DNA of 64,000 nt from Zonotrichia leucophrys gambelii (lineage: Eukaryota; Chordata; Aves; Passeriformes; Passerellidae), in assembly GCF_028769735.1 (NCBI RefSeq), contig NC_088172.1:65007075-65071074 (forward strand). The letters run 5' to 3'. This document shows, in pieces, positions 13,301 to 28,300 of the stretch; positions within the stretch are counted from its first letter, which is position 1; every line of letters begins with the position of its first letter. The position numbers were made by a program, and so were the translations under genes. A model generated the notes under the pieces. The model worked only from the letters and a program-made list of their open reading frames with translations. It made no database searches and was not told the DNA's origin.

Positions 13301-16300
13301 AAAGAACAAGAGAAGTGCTACAGCATCCACAACACTATGCATGAAGTTTTTTTCTAACAATTTCAGAAATCTCTTTGCTAGAAGACTTATATCACTGAGT
13401 TCAGGCCAATCTCTGTGGCTGTGTGCATGTGCATTAGTGACAGAAAGAGGCCTGGCAGGGTGGAAGGTGTTTGCTCACAGCAGCACTTTGCAAGTCTAGA
13501 CCGAGACTGCACATCCTGCTGTAGAGTGTTAACTTATAGGAAGAGAAATACATGGATCTTGTATGTGAAATGCACACTTCCACTTCAAATTTAATCTAAT
13601 GAAATAATAATTAAAAAATAATCAGGATGTAAAAATACTTTTATGTTTAAGGAAATACTATTAGTCCTCTGACTCTTCTTTGTAGATTCAGAAGGGATTT
13701 TTTGATAGAGGTGTAAACCTTATTCTATGCATTTTGAAAGCTGCACAAACTATTTCCAGGAGCATACTAAAAAAATAATTTGCCCCTCAACTGATTGGAG
13801 TTTAAAAGCCTCAAATTCTGTCAAAATGATAAATAGGTTCTATGGCAGTTGAAAAGTGAGGGTGAGTATCTGAACATGCCAGATGTCAGCAGACAACAGC
13901 AAAGCCATCTCACCATCTGAATTTCTCGAAACCAAGGAGAAAATATATGATGACAATTTCACAGTTCTTTACTTGTGCTATTTTACATGTCCTCTGTATC
14001 TCAATGTACTAAATACAACATTTAATTTAAAATGTGTTCCTTTAGTAGGATTTTCAAAAACATTCTGGGCATGCCCTTTTTCAATGTAAAAAGTTTGTAT
14101 TAGTAATTGCTACCTAGGTTAGAGTTTACTTTTTTCCTGTTCTGTTGCCTCCTTCCTGTGGTGAAGTTGAATACATAAGACATGACTATGGCTAACATTT
14201 TGATATAGAAATTTTAAAAGAAAAAGCTTTAAAATTACATAATACATTTTCTCCACTCCTCCCTTCCCCACCTTCCTCACCCACCTATAAAAGAACATAC
14301 CTGTTTTTGTGATAAAAGGGAAAATATAACTCGCAAGGACAGGTTAGTATTTGATGATTTCTAGTTAAAATGAATCAATTCAACAACAATAGTTACAAAT
14401 CAATGTAATTTGTCCCATGCAATAAACTGCTGGAATTCAAGTGGTAGCGATCAAAATCTGTGTACTTGTCTGGTTTAACCAGCTCCTTTTAGATCCATTT
14501 GAACTCAGTCGGTACATCATCAGCATTGATGCTTCTTACATTAACTCTCACAGCAGCCACCTGTATCTTAAATGATCAAATATTTAACCATAGGCAATTT
14601 GTGCTTGAGCAATAAAGGCAGCAGGTAGATGCTATCTCAGGAACTTGTCACTAGAACAGTCAGGCTTAGCCTTGCCTGAGAGCTCCAAGGCACACTGTGT
14701 TCTAAATACAGAGATGAACGCTCACTGAGACAAATCTGCAATGGAAAGCATCACTAAACAACCTCAACCCAAGACAGAGAGCAGACTGTCCTGCCTTCAG
14801 CCATTACTAATAAATTCCCAGTGGGAGCAGGCAAAGGATGCTAAAGCCCCTGCACACTGGAGCTCTACTCTCTGCTCTTGAGAAATGGATACCTACACTG
14901 GTGCAATGCTGGTAAATTACAGGACTGTCACCCTGCAGAGGTGGGCTGGTGAAATAGTGCATTTACTAGGCATCAGTCAGCTTTAAGCAACAAGCTGCTG
15001 GGCCCTGTCAAACTGAGGGGGGAGAGGAGTGCCAGTATTTTGAAAACAGACTAAGGTTTATTCTGATGAAAGATTATGGCTTAAATTAAGCTCTTCCTGC
15101 TTAAACAAGGTGTGTGCAAAGGAAAACAGGGATTGAAAAGAGATCCTATGAGGGCATTGGCTGCAACAGAAACTAGAAAAACCAGTTTTTAAACCCTTCT
15201 AAGACTTTGAAGTAAATATTTAGCTGTAAACAACCCAATTGTTTAGTATTTATATGTTCAGGAAAGTTTATTTACTGTGTTTTATCAGGACTTTGATGTA
15301 AAATGATACTTCTCTGTGGAACAACACTCATATTTACATTAAACCAAAACCACCACTGAAGTAAACTTTAAAAAAAATTAAATATTGCTTTTACCATTAT
15401 GCACCATTAAGCATAATAACACAAAAGTATTACTGCTAACCAATTTGCAACTAGAAAAAATTTCCTTCAGTTTCAAAAAGATTACATCTTGTTTCTTGTT
15501 TAATTTTCATAAACAGTTGCTTTTATCAGAAATCTCTATCATATCCACAACAAACTCCAGCATAAGTGACACTTCTGTGATAATTAATTTCACAATTAAA
15601 AAGTTTTGTCCTCTCAGCTTATTTATTCAATTCTGCAATGGACAGCATGTTAACACCTGCAGAAGGACTGAAATAACATTACTTCCCTTATTTTAGCCAC
15701 AACTGCTCAACTCTGATCCAAAGTGCTAGTGACAGCCCCCAGTACCTATGACATCTACAGAATGCTGACATCAGTTTTGAATTATAGTCACCAAACTAAC
15801 CATCTGACTGTAGCCCAGCCAGCAGCCATGTCCCTTCTACAACTGTGAATGGATTTGAATTTCTAGTGTCTTAAATATTTACTCATGTTTTTGGTGATAT
15901 ACTTATCCTCAAATCTCCTCACCTTTCCAACACATAGATAATACTGAATTTAGTTGGTAGGGAAATACATTTTATTTTTTTGGGACTCTGAAAATACTTG
16001 TAGCCTGTAGCAATGTCTTCCTTTCACATGGATGCCCTAATAAAAGTGATGCCACAATAAAGTTTCATCCTGTTGGGCAATTTAGAGTGCCCTCTCCATT
16101 TTCCCTGCTGTCTATTTAAAACAACCAGCAGTAAGTATTGCTCTCTCAGACTCCTACATTTCTGTCAAATGCAGCTGAAATTGGCCAACGCATCCAAACG
16201 TTATTAGGGGACACAGAGAAAAAATTTAGAAAGCATGCAAAAGGTCACTTCTCTTCCAGTAACTTTCCACTGTAAGCCTTAAAAACACCAAACTTTTTCC

Positions 16301-19300
16301 ACTCTTTTACTTTCTGACATTCACCATATATTTCTGTATTCTACTCTACACTGTCTAGCTCCATTACCAAAATCTTCAAAATGAGGGTCTTCATTTGCTG
16401 CTGCCTCATCCTGACCATACTCCTGATCTGAAGTCCTTATCCACACATTAATCATGATTCTTTAATCACAGGACTGGTCCATGGCACACAGTTTTAGGTG
16501 TAAAAATTCTGCCACCAACAGAACTACTGGGCAGAGTGTGCTTGGATGCCTTTGCTGATGCAGTCTGTCCTTCCACAGCCTCAGACCCCACTGGCAAATG
16601 ACAGCTGCTTAGGCCTGAAACTGCTCAGTTCGCTGCTACAATTGTCCCAGGCTTAATTAGCTAAGCTTAAAAATATTTTAATTCTAAAATTCTTTATTTT
16701 CCTCCCTAGATTCAGAGTGGAGGTTCAAGGTTTATTCAATTGTCCTAATGTAGGATCATCCCCTCTCTTAAGCTGTTTGAGTTTATATTTCTTAAGGGTC
16801 TGATTTATTTCACACTGCAAACAACAGAAAGATCGGTGAATTTCTCAGAATTAGACCTGGCAAAATTTAGCATGTCTGCAGCACTGCAGCTTCCAGAAAC
16901 ATTATCACAACTGTTACTCATGTCATTAGCTCTTCAAATAAAACTGTCACTGAACCAAGATACCTTGTGTAGAGAATTCTAGCAGAGTAAATATTGCTTG
17001 GCAGTGCAATATAGGTTTTGCAGATTCCCCCCCCTCCTTTGAGTTTCTTTGTATTGCAAAGCAGCTGCACAGTAAGATTGTTGATACTGCGGTTCACCCT
17101 TTGAAGTGATATGGGCCACAGCAAACAGCTCTGGCTGAGGAATTTTCTAGGTGTTAAGTCCACAGGTTGAGAAGGAAAAGAAGAACTTGTCTGCTTCTAT
17201 TTCATGACAATCCCAAGCTCCAAGACAAATCAAATGAGTCACGCAGCAGCATTTCAGATGACCTGTGAAGGGAACTGACAAACTGTAACCTGTGATCAGG
17301 GATGTTCAAGATGTCAGGATTTCATCTGAAACTAAGCTACAATAGTTTCCACTTCCAGAACACCTATTCCTTTCAAAATGGAAAATTGCCAGACACAGCT
17401 TGAAAGTTGCTGCCTTTTGCACAAGAATGCCAACCCCGTGCTGTGGTTTAGATGAATGCATACAGACAAATTAGAGAAACCTTCTTTGGTGCACACAGCT
17501 GTTGCATAAAGATGGTCTTCTGAGCTATTCAAGAACTAACTCAAAATTTAGGTTTTTAATGAAAATAAAATTATTTACAGGTAGTATTCTACATTTTCTT
17601 GTGTTAGCACTATGTCAGAGCAAATTAAAAATAAACAGGGATACAGTTAATGTGACAGTAACTTGGCCATTTTTAAAGACTTATTGAATACAGAGAAGAA
17701 TGTTGTTTTAAAGAAAATGCATGCTCTGTAATAAGCCAAACTTTGGCACTGCAACCCTTCAGCCAGCATTGGACTCTGCAAGCATTTTGCTGATAACATT
17801 TCAGCCTCAGGAACTGATACCCTGACATTTTAAAACAAAGGATACCTTTTTTTTAAATGCAGAAGGTGCTGTGCCAAAATAAACTTCCTGCAGAACACCA
17901 CTATGCTTTCAGCCTCCTGTAATTGAAAAATACTACTTACCATTGCTCCTAGGCTGAACTATTCCTCTATTGTACTGGAGCCTCAGGGTACAAATACAAC
18001 ATACAATTGTAGGATTTTGCTAGACAGTTAAACATGCTGACATGCTGATGAGATTATGAACACTTAACTAAATCTCTCCATAAATCACTAATTTTCTTTG
18101 GAGGTAATACACAACTACCTTTACACATTTGGTGTTTATTGTCCCTGTTTGTTCTTTCCTCACATGTAACATTGGGATTAGAATGTCTTAAGAAGTGATG
18201 ATGTCTTTGGATGCTAAAAAATAACACTGGGAAGGGATATTATAATGTACTTTTATCACTTTCTCTTAATACAGCTCCATTTCTTTAGAAAAAGTTCCTT
18301 CAAGGACATCTCAGCTGTTTCTCAGTGAACATCAAATGAAATAATTCCAAAACAAGGATGAAGGGGAGGAGAATACATGTATGACATCAATCTTTATGTT
18401 AATATATTAAAAGTTCACTTTCACACAGCAATTTTGGCAAAAAAACTTGTATTATTGAGACTAGTGTCACAAGCAAGAACTAAAAACTGAACAATTTGAC
18501 CAAAGTCATAGAAGAAGCAGCAGATAGGAACTGGACACTGTCTTGACTTTTAACCCCTGGACAGTGGCCATGTCAATCAAGAATACACTTGAAAAGAAAG
18601 GGAACAAATCAGCTCTTGCTGTTTCTGACATCTTCCAGATGAACATTTCTACTATAGTAATTTGAAAACCTCCAGTAGGTCCAGCAAAGCACTGTAGCTT
18701 TGCATCCACCTCTCAGTGCTCATTTCAGCAAACACTTGGCTTCCCTGAAGCTGCACACAGCCATCTGCTCCTTTTTCCAGGGCCAGCCCGGCCAGATGTG
18801 CAGCTGGCATTGCTGCTGGGGCGTGCCAGAGGCGCAGGCAGGTGCAGAGCCCCGAGCAGATGCCGGGCAGGTGCGCGCGTGCCGCCGCTTCCCGACAGCG
18901 CCGCTCCCTCCCTGCCCCTGCCCCTGGATGTCACCTGCCCCGGGGGACACAGGGCAGCCCCTGGATGTCACCTGCCCTGGGGGACACGGGGCAGCCTCAA
19001 AGGCAGCGGGGAGCAACCCCACCCACGCCAAGCAAACACCACCTCCAACCCCCACGGGCTGCTGGCTCCTTCCCACATACGATATGCAAGGAAGGGAGAA
19101 CTATTGAACTCAGAAGTAAACGTACACTTTGACCAACACAAACTTGGCAGGAAAATGCCAATTGATACCAGAAATATTTATTTTCCCCTCTCTGTAATAA
19201 GTTATCTCTGACTTTTTCAAAGCTGTCAGTTTGCTTGATATTTTGGGAGAGCTTTATTACCCTCACTACTAACAAACATGTTTCACTTCCTGCAATATTA

Positions 19301-22300
19301 TTTGGCATGGATTAAAAATTAACAGCAATTTTGTTATCTGAAATTCCAGAGTGTCCTTTACCTTAAGAATCCTGAAATATTCTTTAAGCTATATACAGTC
19401 TAAAAACAATTTATAACTGAAATATTGCTGCATTTCCATGTTGTTGAAACCTTGCTAATTATGAGCAACAGGACAGTAAAGGAGAAAACTCACAGAAATG
19501 AACAGCAAACTTAACACAATTATACAGAAACATGCAAGACTATCTTCCACAAAGGAATAAAAATCCTCTTTTTAAGACCCTTGCTCAAAACCTTGAGCAA
19601 GATTTTCTCCCTGGGCAAACTGAATCCATGTAAATAAATGAATTTTTTTCACAAAGTAGAAGAGATGACCTACAACTCAGCTCTCTATGGCTACCTGAAA
19701 GGAGACTGTAGTGAGGTGGGGGCTGGTCACTTCTACCATGTTTCAAGTGAAAGGATGAGAGAAAAATGGCCTCAAGCTGCACTAGGAGAGATAAAGATTA
19801 GAAAATAGGAAATTTTTTTTCACTGCAAGAGTGGTTAGGCACTGGAGTAAGTTGCTCACGGAGGTGGTGAAGTCACCATCTCTGGAAGTGTTCAAGAAGC
19901 ATCTGAAGATGGCACTTGGGGATGTTGTTTAGAGGTAAATATGGTGGTGCTGGGCTGATGGTTGGACTAGATGATCTTGGAGGCCTCTTCCAACCTTGGC
20001 AGTTCTGAGATCTAGTTATGCTGTGGTTTGTATTTGTGCCAGTTTCATATAATAGAATTGACACAGCTATGTGAATTCTGCCATTGGGGCTCACGTCAAC
20101 TGCAAAAAATGTTCAGGAAAATAGACTCTAATGATACTAATAAATATACCAAATTTTGTCAAGAAGAAAATGGGGAGAGTGGGGCAGAACACCAAGCTTG
20201 TCTGCAAGATTTCTTTTTAATATGCTTATGAACCAACAGTAGCAAAAAAGGTAGAGCTAGTTGTCAATAGACTAAGAAAACTTTATTCAGAACTTTAAAA
20301 GATGCTTATGAAAATAGCCACAAATTTAGAGATGGGTACTTGAAAAGTGCTGTAAGCAGTGAGTAACTACAGCTCCAGAAAAATAATTGTATTCGCATTA
20401 ATGCTTGAGCCATGTAAGTGCAGTGGAACTGTTCTATTTGGACTGGTTCATTTAAGATCTTGAGTATATGAGAAGAATATTTCTAATTTTGAACAGGGAT
20501 TGAACCAATACCAACTTGAAATCACATCCCACACTGCTGCACTTTAGTTCCAGATCAGCCCAGAACACTGAGGAAACCTAAAGACCGCAGATGAGAAAAT
20601 GGGCTGGGGAGCAACGCCAAGATCAGCAAATCACCTCAATCCCCCCTGCTCTCCACCACCTGCCAGTTACAATCCTGCCTATAATTTTTAGAACACTTTT
20701 GACAGATGCAAATTTTGAGGGAATATGAACCCTGATTCAGTAAAGCATCTGGGAATGCACTCAAATTCCATTTTAGTTACTACTAATGTACATTACAGAA
20801 GCAGGTCCTTTGTATATAAGAAGGGTTTATCCCTAAGATCTTTACAATATTCTTACTTGCATTTTATATTTTATTCAATCCAATTAGACTTCAAGCAAAT
20901 ATTAATTAGGAAACAGTCATACAGACACAATAAACATACACTCCCTGGGGGGAAAAAGGATTTTTTGAAATAATCATATTTTGACAAATACAGATAACTC
21001 ACAAAGGCTGTTTGGGGTGTGAAAAATATCACACATAATGGTGTTGACAAACATAGCCTGGCTTGCCAGCACATCAGGAGACTGAAATTATTGAGTGTTT
21101 AGAATCTGGATATTATTTATGTCTTTTAATCTGCATGGCACAGAAGAAAAAACACAGAATAGATGTAGCAACATCCTTTAAATCTGAGGGATCCCTACCA
21201 AGACATCCACACCACACCACTACTTATGACTCTAAAACATAGTGCTATTTTACATGGATGTGGCCAAGTATCCCTCAGTAAAATATTCAGAGAAAAGTAC
21301 CTTGTGTAATATTGGTATAATACCAAGGTAAACCAAGGTAATTTTGATTCCATGACACTGCACAATGAAAAACACTCAAAAGTTCTGTGCAACTAAAATT
21401 CTTGCTAAATGTATTTCAACTACCTATTTTAACTAGCTTTGAAGCTAGTTAACTAGTTTGCTGAGTGCTTCTTATTATTATTTCAAAAACTAATTAAATA
21501 ATACCTAATACATATTGTGTAAAAGTTCATTTGCAATCAAGTAGCAAAGACTCTTTGAATCTTATACTTTCATCTAAAATGACTGTGCTCATTTCACATC
21601 AGTAACAATTTTAAATAACAAAAAACTCTTAAAAAGTGGAAGAAATATATTTCAGCGCTTGACTGTCTTATACCTCATACACAGAAGATGTCATTACTCT
21701 TAAGCAGATATTCTGGCAAAATGGGACACTTTAAAGCAAAGCTATCAAGGATTTGCAAATGCCCTGCATTCCAGCAGTGATGTGTATGTCTACCCATGCA
21801 CCTGCTATTAACTTTGATTTCCTATTTTCTAACATACATTTCGCTTCTAAAATAATTTATCAGGACCCAAAATTCATCTACCGATTTGCAGTTTTTATTT
21901 CCTTTTTAACCAAATTTTTCCATCTCATCTTGAGTCACAGCTTTCAGAAAAGATGTGATTCACAGCTTTACACCTCCAACACAATTTTTTCATATTGTCA
22001 CATATTTAGTGAAATCTTAGAAAAATTGTAATTGTGTTTATAAGTCATTACAGTTTTTCCTGTTTGGACAGTATTTTACATGCATTATTATAATTGCACT
22101 TGTAAACAACCAGGGCCAGCACAATGTAAGAAACGAGTCTGGAAGCAGAACTGCTGGTGCCTCTTTTTCTCTGCAATGGCCTCCAAGTTACACTGATGGC
22201 TCCCTGGGCTTTTTGCCAACACCACACACCAGATTTAAATAGAAAGAAGAGAACTAGACAACCTGGGGTCCAAAATTTAATTCTGACCTTATGTACAAGC

Positions 22301-25300
22301 TCTATGGGAGGCGTGGGCAAAGTAGAATGCTAATCTACCATATAAGGGGGGCACCACAAGAAAACTAGAAAAAAAATGTAACCAGAAAAATGTCTTTTTT
22401 ATCATGTGCACATTTTGGTATTTTGAAACCATCGATCTTGAAAAATAATCAAATCTTCATGTATAAACATTATGTTATTCTCAGAAAGTAATATTTAATG
22501 TACAGTGTTGTTACATGTTCACAGCCCACTTTCTTTCAGCATGAGATAAACTATATTTTTTATGGCTTTAACCCACTTTATTCAAACCATAGACTTTTCT
22601 GTTTCATAGACTTGTGGGTTTATGGATCTCATTAACTATGAAATATGGACAGCATATTAGAAAGTAGATGTGAAAGTGAAGGCTGAAATGCTCTCTTCAT
22701 TCCATCAGAATGGGCTCTATTTATATCTCCTCTCATATTTCATATTGGAAGTTAAGTATTCTGCTAAAACATATTTGCTAATTGACTTCTTTACAGAAAG
22801 AGAAATTTTTTAAAATCAAATTAGTGTTCTTCAAAGAAATACTTACAAGAAATAAACATTTATTTCTACATTTAAATAATACTATAATGTTAAGTCCAAA
22901 ATGGCAAATGAGAAAATATCTTTATAAAATTTTGCAGATGCTGACTCATTTTACCATTTTCTTTGGAAGCTAAATCTTTCTTTGTGATTTAGCTGTTTCT
23001 AAGAATTGCTTTTAACTTTTCAATGGAGAACAAAAACTATGGTAAACAGATTAAACTCTATTCCTGATTTCTTACAGTAAACTCCTTTCATTAATCAACT
23101 ACATGCTAGTGTCATTCACTGCACTCAGATCCTTTGATTTTAAGCACAAATATCTAGAAAATGAAGCTGCTAAATACCTATTGAAACCTTATTCACTGTC
23201 GGATCTCAAGATCTCAGTCCTGAGATGCTGAGCCTCCGAGACCACCTTGGGGGGCTCGGGAGTCCTGGAATGTTGCCAGAAGTGTCTGGTAGCTGGACTT
23301 TAACCCTACACAGGAGACGACAAGGATGAGGGCTTCACCGGGTGAATGGCGAAAAGATTAGCTAATTAGAGGGTGAGAAACAGGGTTTAGGATTTATGTA
23401 CAGGGGGGTTTGGAGGAGTAAGATGGAGGAATTGGGGTGTGTCCTGTCCTCCTTCTTCTTCCTCTTCTCCTCCATCTTCTTTGGCCACGGTGGCACCTTT
23501 GGATTGGTTATTACTGAGAGTACACCGAGTTATAAGAATAGATGGTATTGGGGAAAAATGATAAATATTGTACACGTAACAATGGGTATAAAGATACGTG
23601 GCTGCCCGGGAGGGCAGACAGTGTGCCCATGGCTGACTGCTGAGCAGATCTTTGTTCGGCTGAAAGAACATCTTTTAGATAAACAATTAATAAACATAAA
23701 AACCGAAAGAAGAACTGAAGCCTCTTCTCGTCCTTCGATACGCGGGCTGCCCCAAGGCCACCCCGGGCCTTTCCAGGCCCCTCAAACAGCCGAGATAACC
23801 AGACAATTCACTATTAAAATACCTCAATAACTCTATTGAGCATAACTCAAGTTTGTAAAATAATAAATACAGTAATGAGTAAAATCTGTTTAAGCTATTC
23901 TGAGATGGGATCTTGAAAATTAGATGCTTGAATGGTAATTCTCAGAAAGCTAGCTTTACTGATCATTATTCTTAGAATATTTGTATAAGATATTCTATTT
24001 TATTTAGTCCCCTGCCCTTTCAAGAGAGAATTCCCAGGACATCATTAAGTTCTCTGTTCTTGATACAGCTTGACACAACACAGATACACATACAACTGAG
24101 AAACAGCAATTTTTTTCCACAGGGAAATTCAGGTCATCAAAACACAGGAAAAGAGGTTAATTTGAAGGCAACGAGGGAAAGTTTTGAAACTCTTATTTAT
24201 GTATTCACAATCTCAGAAGAGAAAGGGACCAAAATCTTTCCTCACTATTCCCTTCAGAAGGATTTATTCTGGCTCACTATTACCAAAGGCACTACTGTGA
24301 ATTTTGACAGAACAAGACAAGGAACTGATCTACAAAGTGGCCTGATACAAAGAATTTCAGCTATGTTACATGGATCTTGTGTTGGTTTCTAGCACAGCAG
24401 AAGGCATTGTGGGACAGTGCATGAAGTGCTTATATAAGCAGCAGAGTGACATAACTTTGGAAAGGAGTTGGCAACGGCATCAGAAGTCAATTCCAACAAC
24501 ATTCTGTCCACTTCATAAAGTGGAACATGACACAGTGTAAGACCAGCTTCACACTTCCTGCACTTCTTAGTGCGCAGCTGATCTGCCATAGGCTTTGTGG
24601 GCAAATAACAAAATCTTGTGAACAACTTTCAATCAGCACAATGCTGATAAGTAGCATACATTGATTAACGTTATGCATTTGGATGCAGATTTGTATTTCC
24701 AAAGAGCCACAACACAAATGAATCAAACGAAGGCCTCTAATTCAAGCAGAATAAACTTAGAAGCACTTTAGAAACTTGTGTAACAATCCCTGTAAATGCA
24801 TCTATAAACAAGTTGTTTCAACACTTCCTTCTTGGGCTTGATTTCCCTTATGCTGCTGCTGAATGACTGCCATGCAGACTTGAAGTACTGATCCTCCCAA
24901 TGCTGAGTGCTGCACTATGTGCAGTAATGTATGACAGAAATAAATCCTACACTTCTGCTGTGTTCCATACTGCCTTCATTTCATTGCTTCCTTTTTGTTA
25001 CACAGTCAGCTACAAATCAAATTTATGATGACTTTGAAGAAACTTGTAGGAGCTTGGACATCATCTGCTATAAGGAATCAAATAATGGAATTGGGATCAC
25101 ACTGGTTTTGTTATTTTGGTACTTGTGCACTAGAAACAAATAGATAGTAACAGGAGTGTAATCCTGAGATCAACAAAAAAGTACTTACAAAATTCTCCCA
25201 TGGACTGCTCAAAGAAACAGGGAACTTACTGGAAATACAAGCAAGATTTACAGAATGAAGATATGTCAAGGTTCTAACACTTTCCCACTTACTTTTATGT

Positions 25301-28300
25301 AAACCCACAACTCAAATAGCAAGTGACATGTGGAGTCTGTGCTACACATTGCTAATACTTTGATTGCAATTTCAGGCTATGAAATCAAAAATGCTCTTGC
25401 ATCATTTCATGCGCAGGAAGAATTTTTTTAATGGTTCTTCTGCAATAACCATCTAGGAACCTTCAATCCACATGCAGAAAGGCAGAAGATAAGAAAGGAA
25501 AAGAACAGATTTGCATGGAGTATATAAAATATTTAAAAGAACTTCCAAATAGTTACAGAACAGTGTAATCCAAATGGTTTTCGCTGCAGTGAGTCACATT
25601 AGGTAACTTTTTCTGGTTAGGTTTATACTGTTTATATTCTCCCTCAAGCAGTAATACCAAAATTTAATACCAATACAACTCACATCCAAAACCAAAATCC
25701 TCCTCAGTAAAAAAAATGAAGCAATGTTGTATGACAGGATTCATGTTACCAATTTTTCATCAGATGGATGTTTGGAAGCTAAGGAAGGAAGAAATCTGAG
25801 AATAATTTGCTCACTCTAGGACTGCAACCACTACAAAATGTCCCTTCAATTTTAATTTTTTGTGTGATTAGCAAATATAAGTATTCACACAAAGTATAGC
25901 ACACGAAAAGCCTACATATTTACCCTGACCCTTAGCTCCTGTATCTGCAAAAAAACTAATGTAGAATTATTTATCCCCAAAACATTCATCACAAGGTTTC
26001 CATGAGTATTCCATGCTACATAATTATTCCAGTGCATACCTGCAGGCCTTTCAGTTGAGCTGCTGATTTCCCTTTGAGGCAGAGAACGAGTGCCAGAAAT
26101 GCATTTAAGTCCTCCAGAGAGAGGCTACTGACCTAAAACAGATGAAAAAATGACACATTATCCTAAGGTTCTGAAGAGGACCTTTCTAAAAACTGAATCC
26201 TCTTGCTCAAGCACATCAAACTTGGAACAGTGACCTCAATGATGACCACCAGGAATGCATAATCTAGGAAAACACACAGGGAACAAAATACTTTCTTTCT
26301 TACAGCTTGAAGCAAGTGCATACCCCAATGCTTGTGTATAGTGTATACACATGGATTTCCACACACCAAACAAAATATCCACCCTTCATTTTTCCCTTCT
26401 CCACTTCCTTTGGAATTTCTTAATAACAGGAAATTTCTCCCTCTCTGTTACATCAAGCATAGTTAAAAAAAAAATATTAAAAAAAAATCCTTTAAAATCA
26501 AGACATAGGATAAAAAAAACCTCAATGAACCACAGATATGATGACCATCAGGAATTTTAAAAATTGCTTACACATTTATCTGTTAAAAATTTCAAAATAT
26601 TCTAAAATATTTCAATTACCTATTTTAACCTGAATTTCATGATTTATCCAAACATATTTGACTTCTTTCAGGTTTTAAGGCTACTTAAGGAAGCAGGGAA
26701 AACTTAAAACTAAAACCTAAAATGTTCAAGTGGGGAAAAGAAAATGACAAGTCTATATTGATGTAACAGTTCACTTCTATCAGTAAAGGTGGGATGGGCA
26801 CTTTTTCTGCTGTGAAAAAGTGTTCAGAGAAGTTGCAAAGACACATGATCAGCACAGAAGAAACACAGCACCTTGAGAGCAGCTAGCATCATTCCATGAC
26901 ACCACCAGTGGAGTTCTAATCCTTTCCTTGCTCCCATAAAACACTGTGTATTACACAAGTGCACCAAGAGCACTTATCTGTTACAGCAGCTGAAGACATG
27001 CAGAGAGCTCCAAAGTGAGATCCACAGAGCATTACAATTCCTCTTCATTTGGAACTTGAGGAAAGGTTTCTCTTGCAAAATGTGGAAATGTGCATTGTAG
27101 GTGTGCAGAACACTTAAGAGGCAGCCAGAACCTCTGCAATGCCTTTCTTTTAATAGGATAAAAATCATTCAACCACTATTTAGTTTTTTTTTTTTAATCA
27201 AGCCCCATTGCTTGTCCCACAATAAAATACTTTCTCAACTATGACACTGTTAAATCTTGCATACAGCCCAAGAACTTGAAGGATATCAGAAACATTTTAA
27301 GCTTTCAAAATGCTCCTTGGTATTCATTAACTCCACTTGTCTGCTAAGATCTGATAATGGCCCTCCTTTACCCTGTAATTCAAGTCAGGTGTCACCTTTG
27401 TGTAGATGGCAACAAGAGAGGTTTACTAAACCTGCACGTTTCATGAAGTAACAGAAAAAGTGAGTTTTATCTGCAAACAATTCTTAATACCTGCACAATT
27501 TTGTCCTAAGAAAAGGAAATAAAAGACTGCTTTCAGGACCATAGCAAGAAAATGCCCCTAACAGAGTAGATCAGCCAAAAATGCTTATGAATGTAAAAAC
27601 ACTTCTTCAGAGAAATATTTTATTCAGTGATCAAACTTGGTGAGTTATCACAGTTCCACTGTCAGATTTAATCCAAAACTGTTAGAGACTGAATGAGAAA
27701 ATTCTCCTCTGTCTGGAGGCTTCACTGTTTGATTTGAATTCATTTGCCGCTTTGTTGACTTTGAAGACAGACCTAATATCTTGTAATTTTTTCACTATTT
27801 TTGTTTTTAATTTAGAGACTATTTGAAATGTACCCTTGAAAAAAACATTTTCCAAGCCAACACTCTTTTTACATAGTTAAGGTTCGTTCAATGGATTTCT
27901 TTTTCTTACTTAAAAAAATGCATCTGAAGTTTTCATTAAATACTTGCACATACATTCTGAGGAAGCCAGATGGGTTGGTTAGTATGCTGGTTCCTGCAAA
28001 CCCCTCATTTTTAGCTTAGATTCAATTATAAGTAATGAAATTTTAAACAATTTTATTTTCCCTCATATGAGCTGAAGGAAGACTTCAGGCCTGCTTCAAG
28101 GCAATCTACAATTTCCTGAACTTAAATAATTTCTGAGGAAACAATTCACCTTCCTTCTCCAATAAAAATTGAAGACCAAAGTGTAAAGACAAGAGTCAGA
28201 ACAGAGCTAGGCTTGTTTTCTCAGCTATAAAACAAATGGAAGCAATATGGCCAGCTCAAAGCATGGCTACTGACACTCCTGCCCTCATGTTTTCCTCTCA

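Larger units (their letters stand above)
10227..26039 (-). other. FAM120B: FAM120B intron 6 (15.8 kb)
   Basis: The longest intron. It contains CR1 fragments at 11880-12000 and 19763-20016, a GC-rich patch with a 37-bp duplication at 18770-19030, and a complete solo LTR at 23197-23805. A perfect 9-bp-stem inverted repeat lies at 21431-21450. The rest is AT-rich sequence with only short, unconvincing open frames. Confidence 0.7.

Noticed and set aside
18700..19308. Six overlapping open frames on both strands
   Set aside because: They follow from the GC-rich patch with a tandem repeat; no protein family was recognised.
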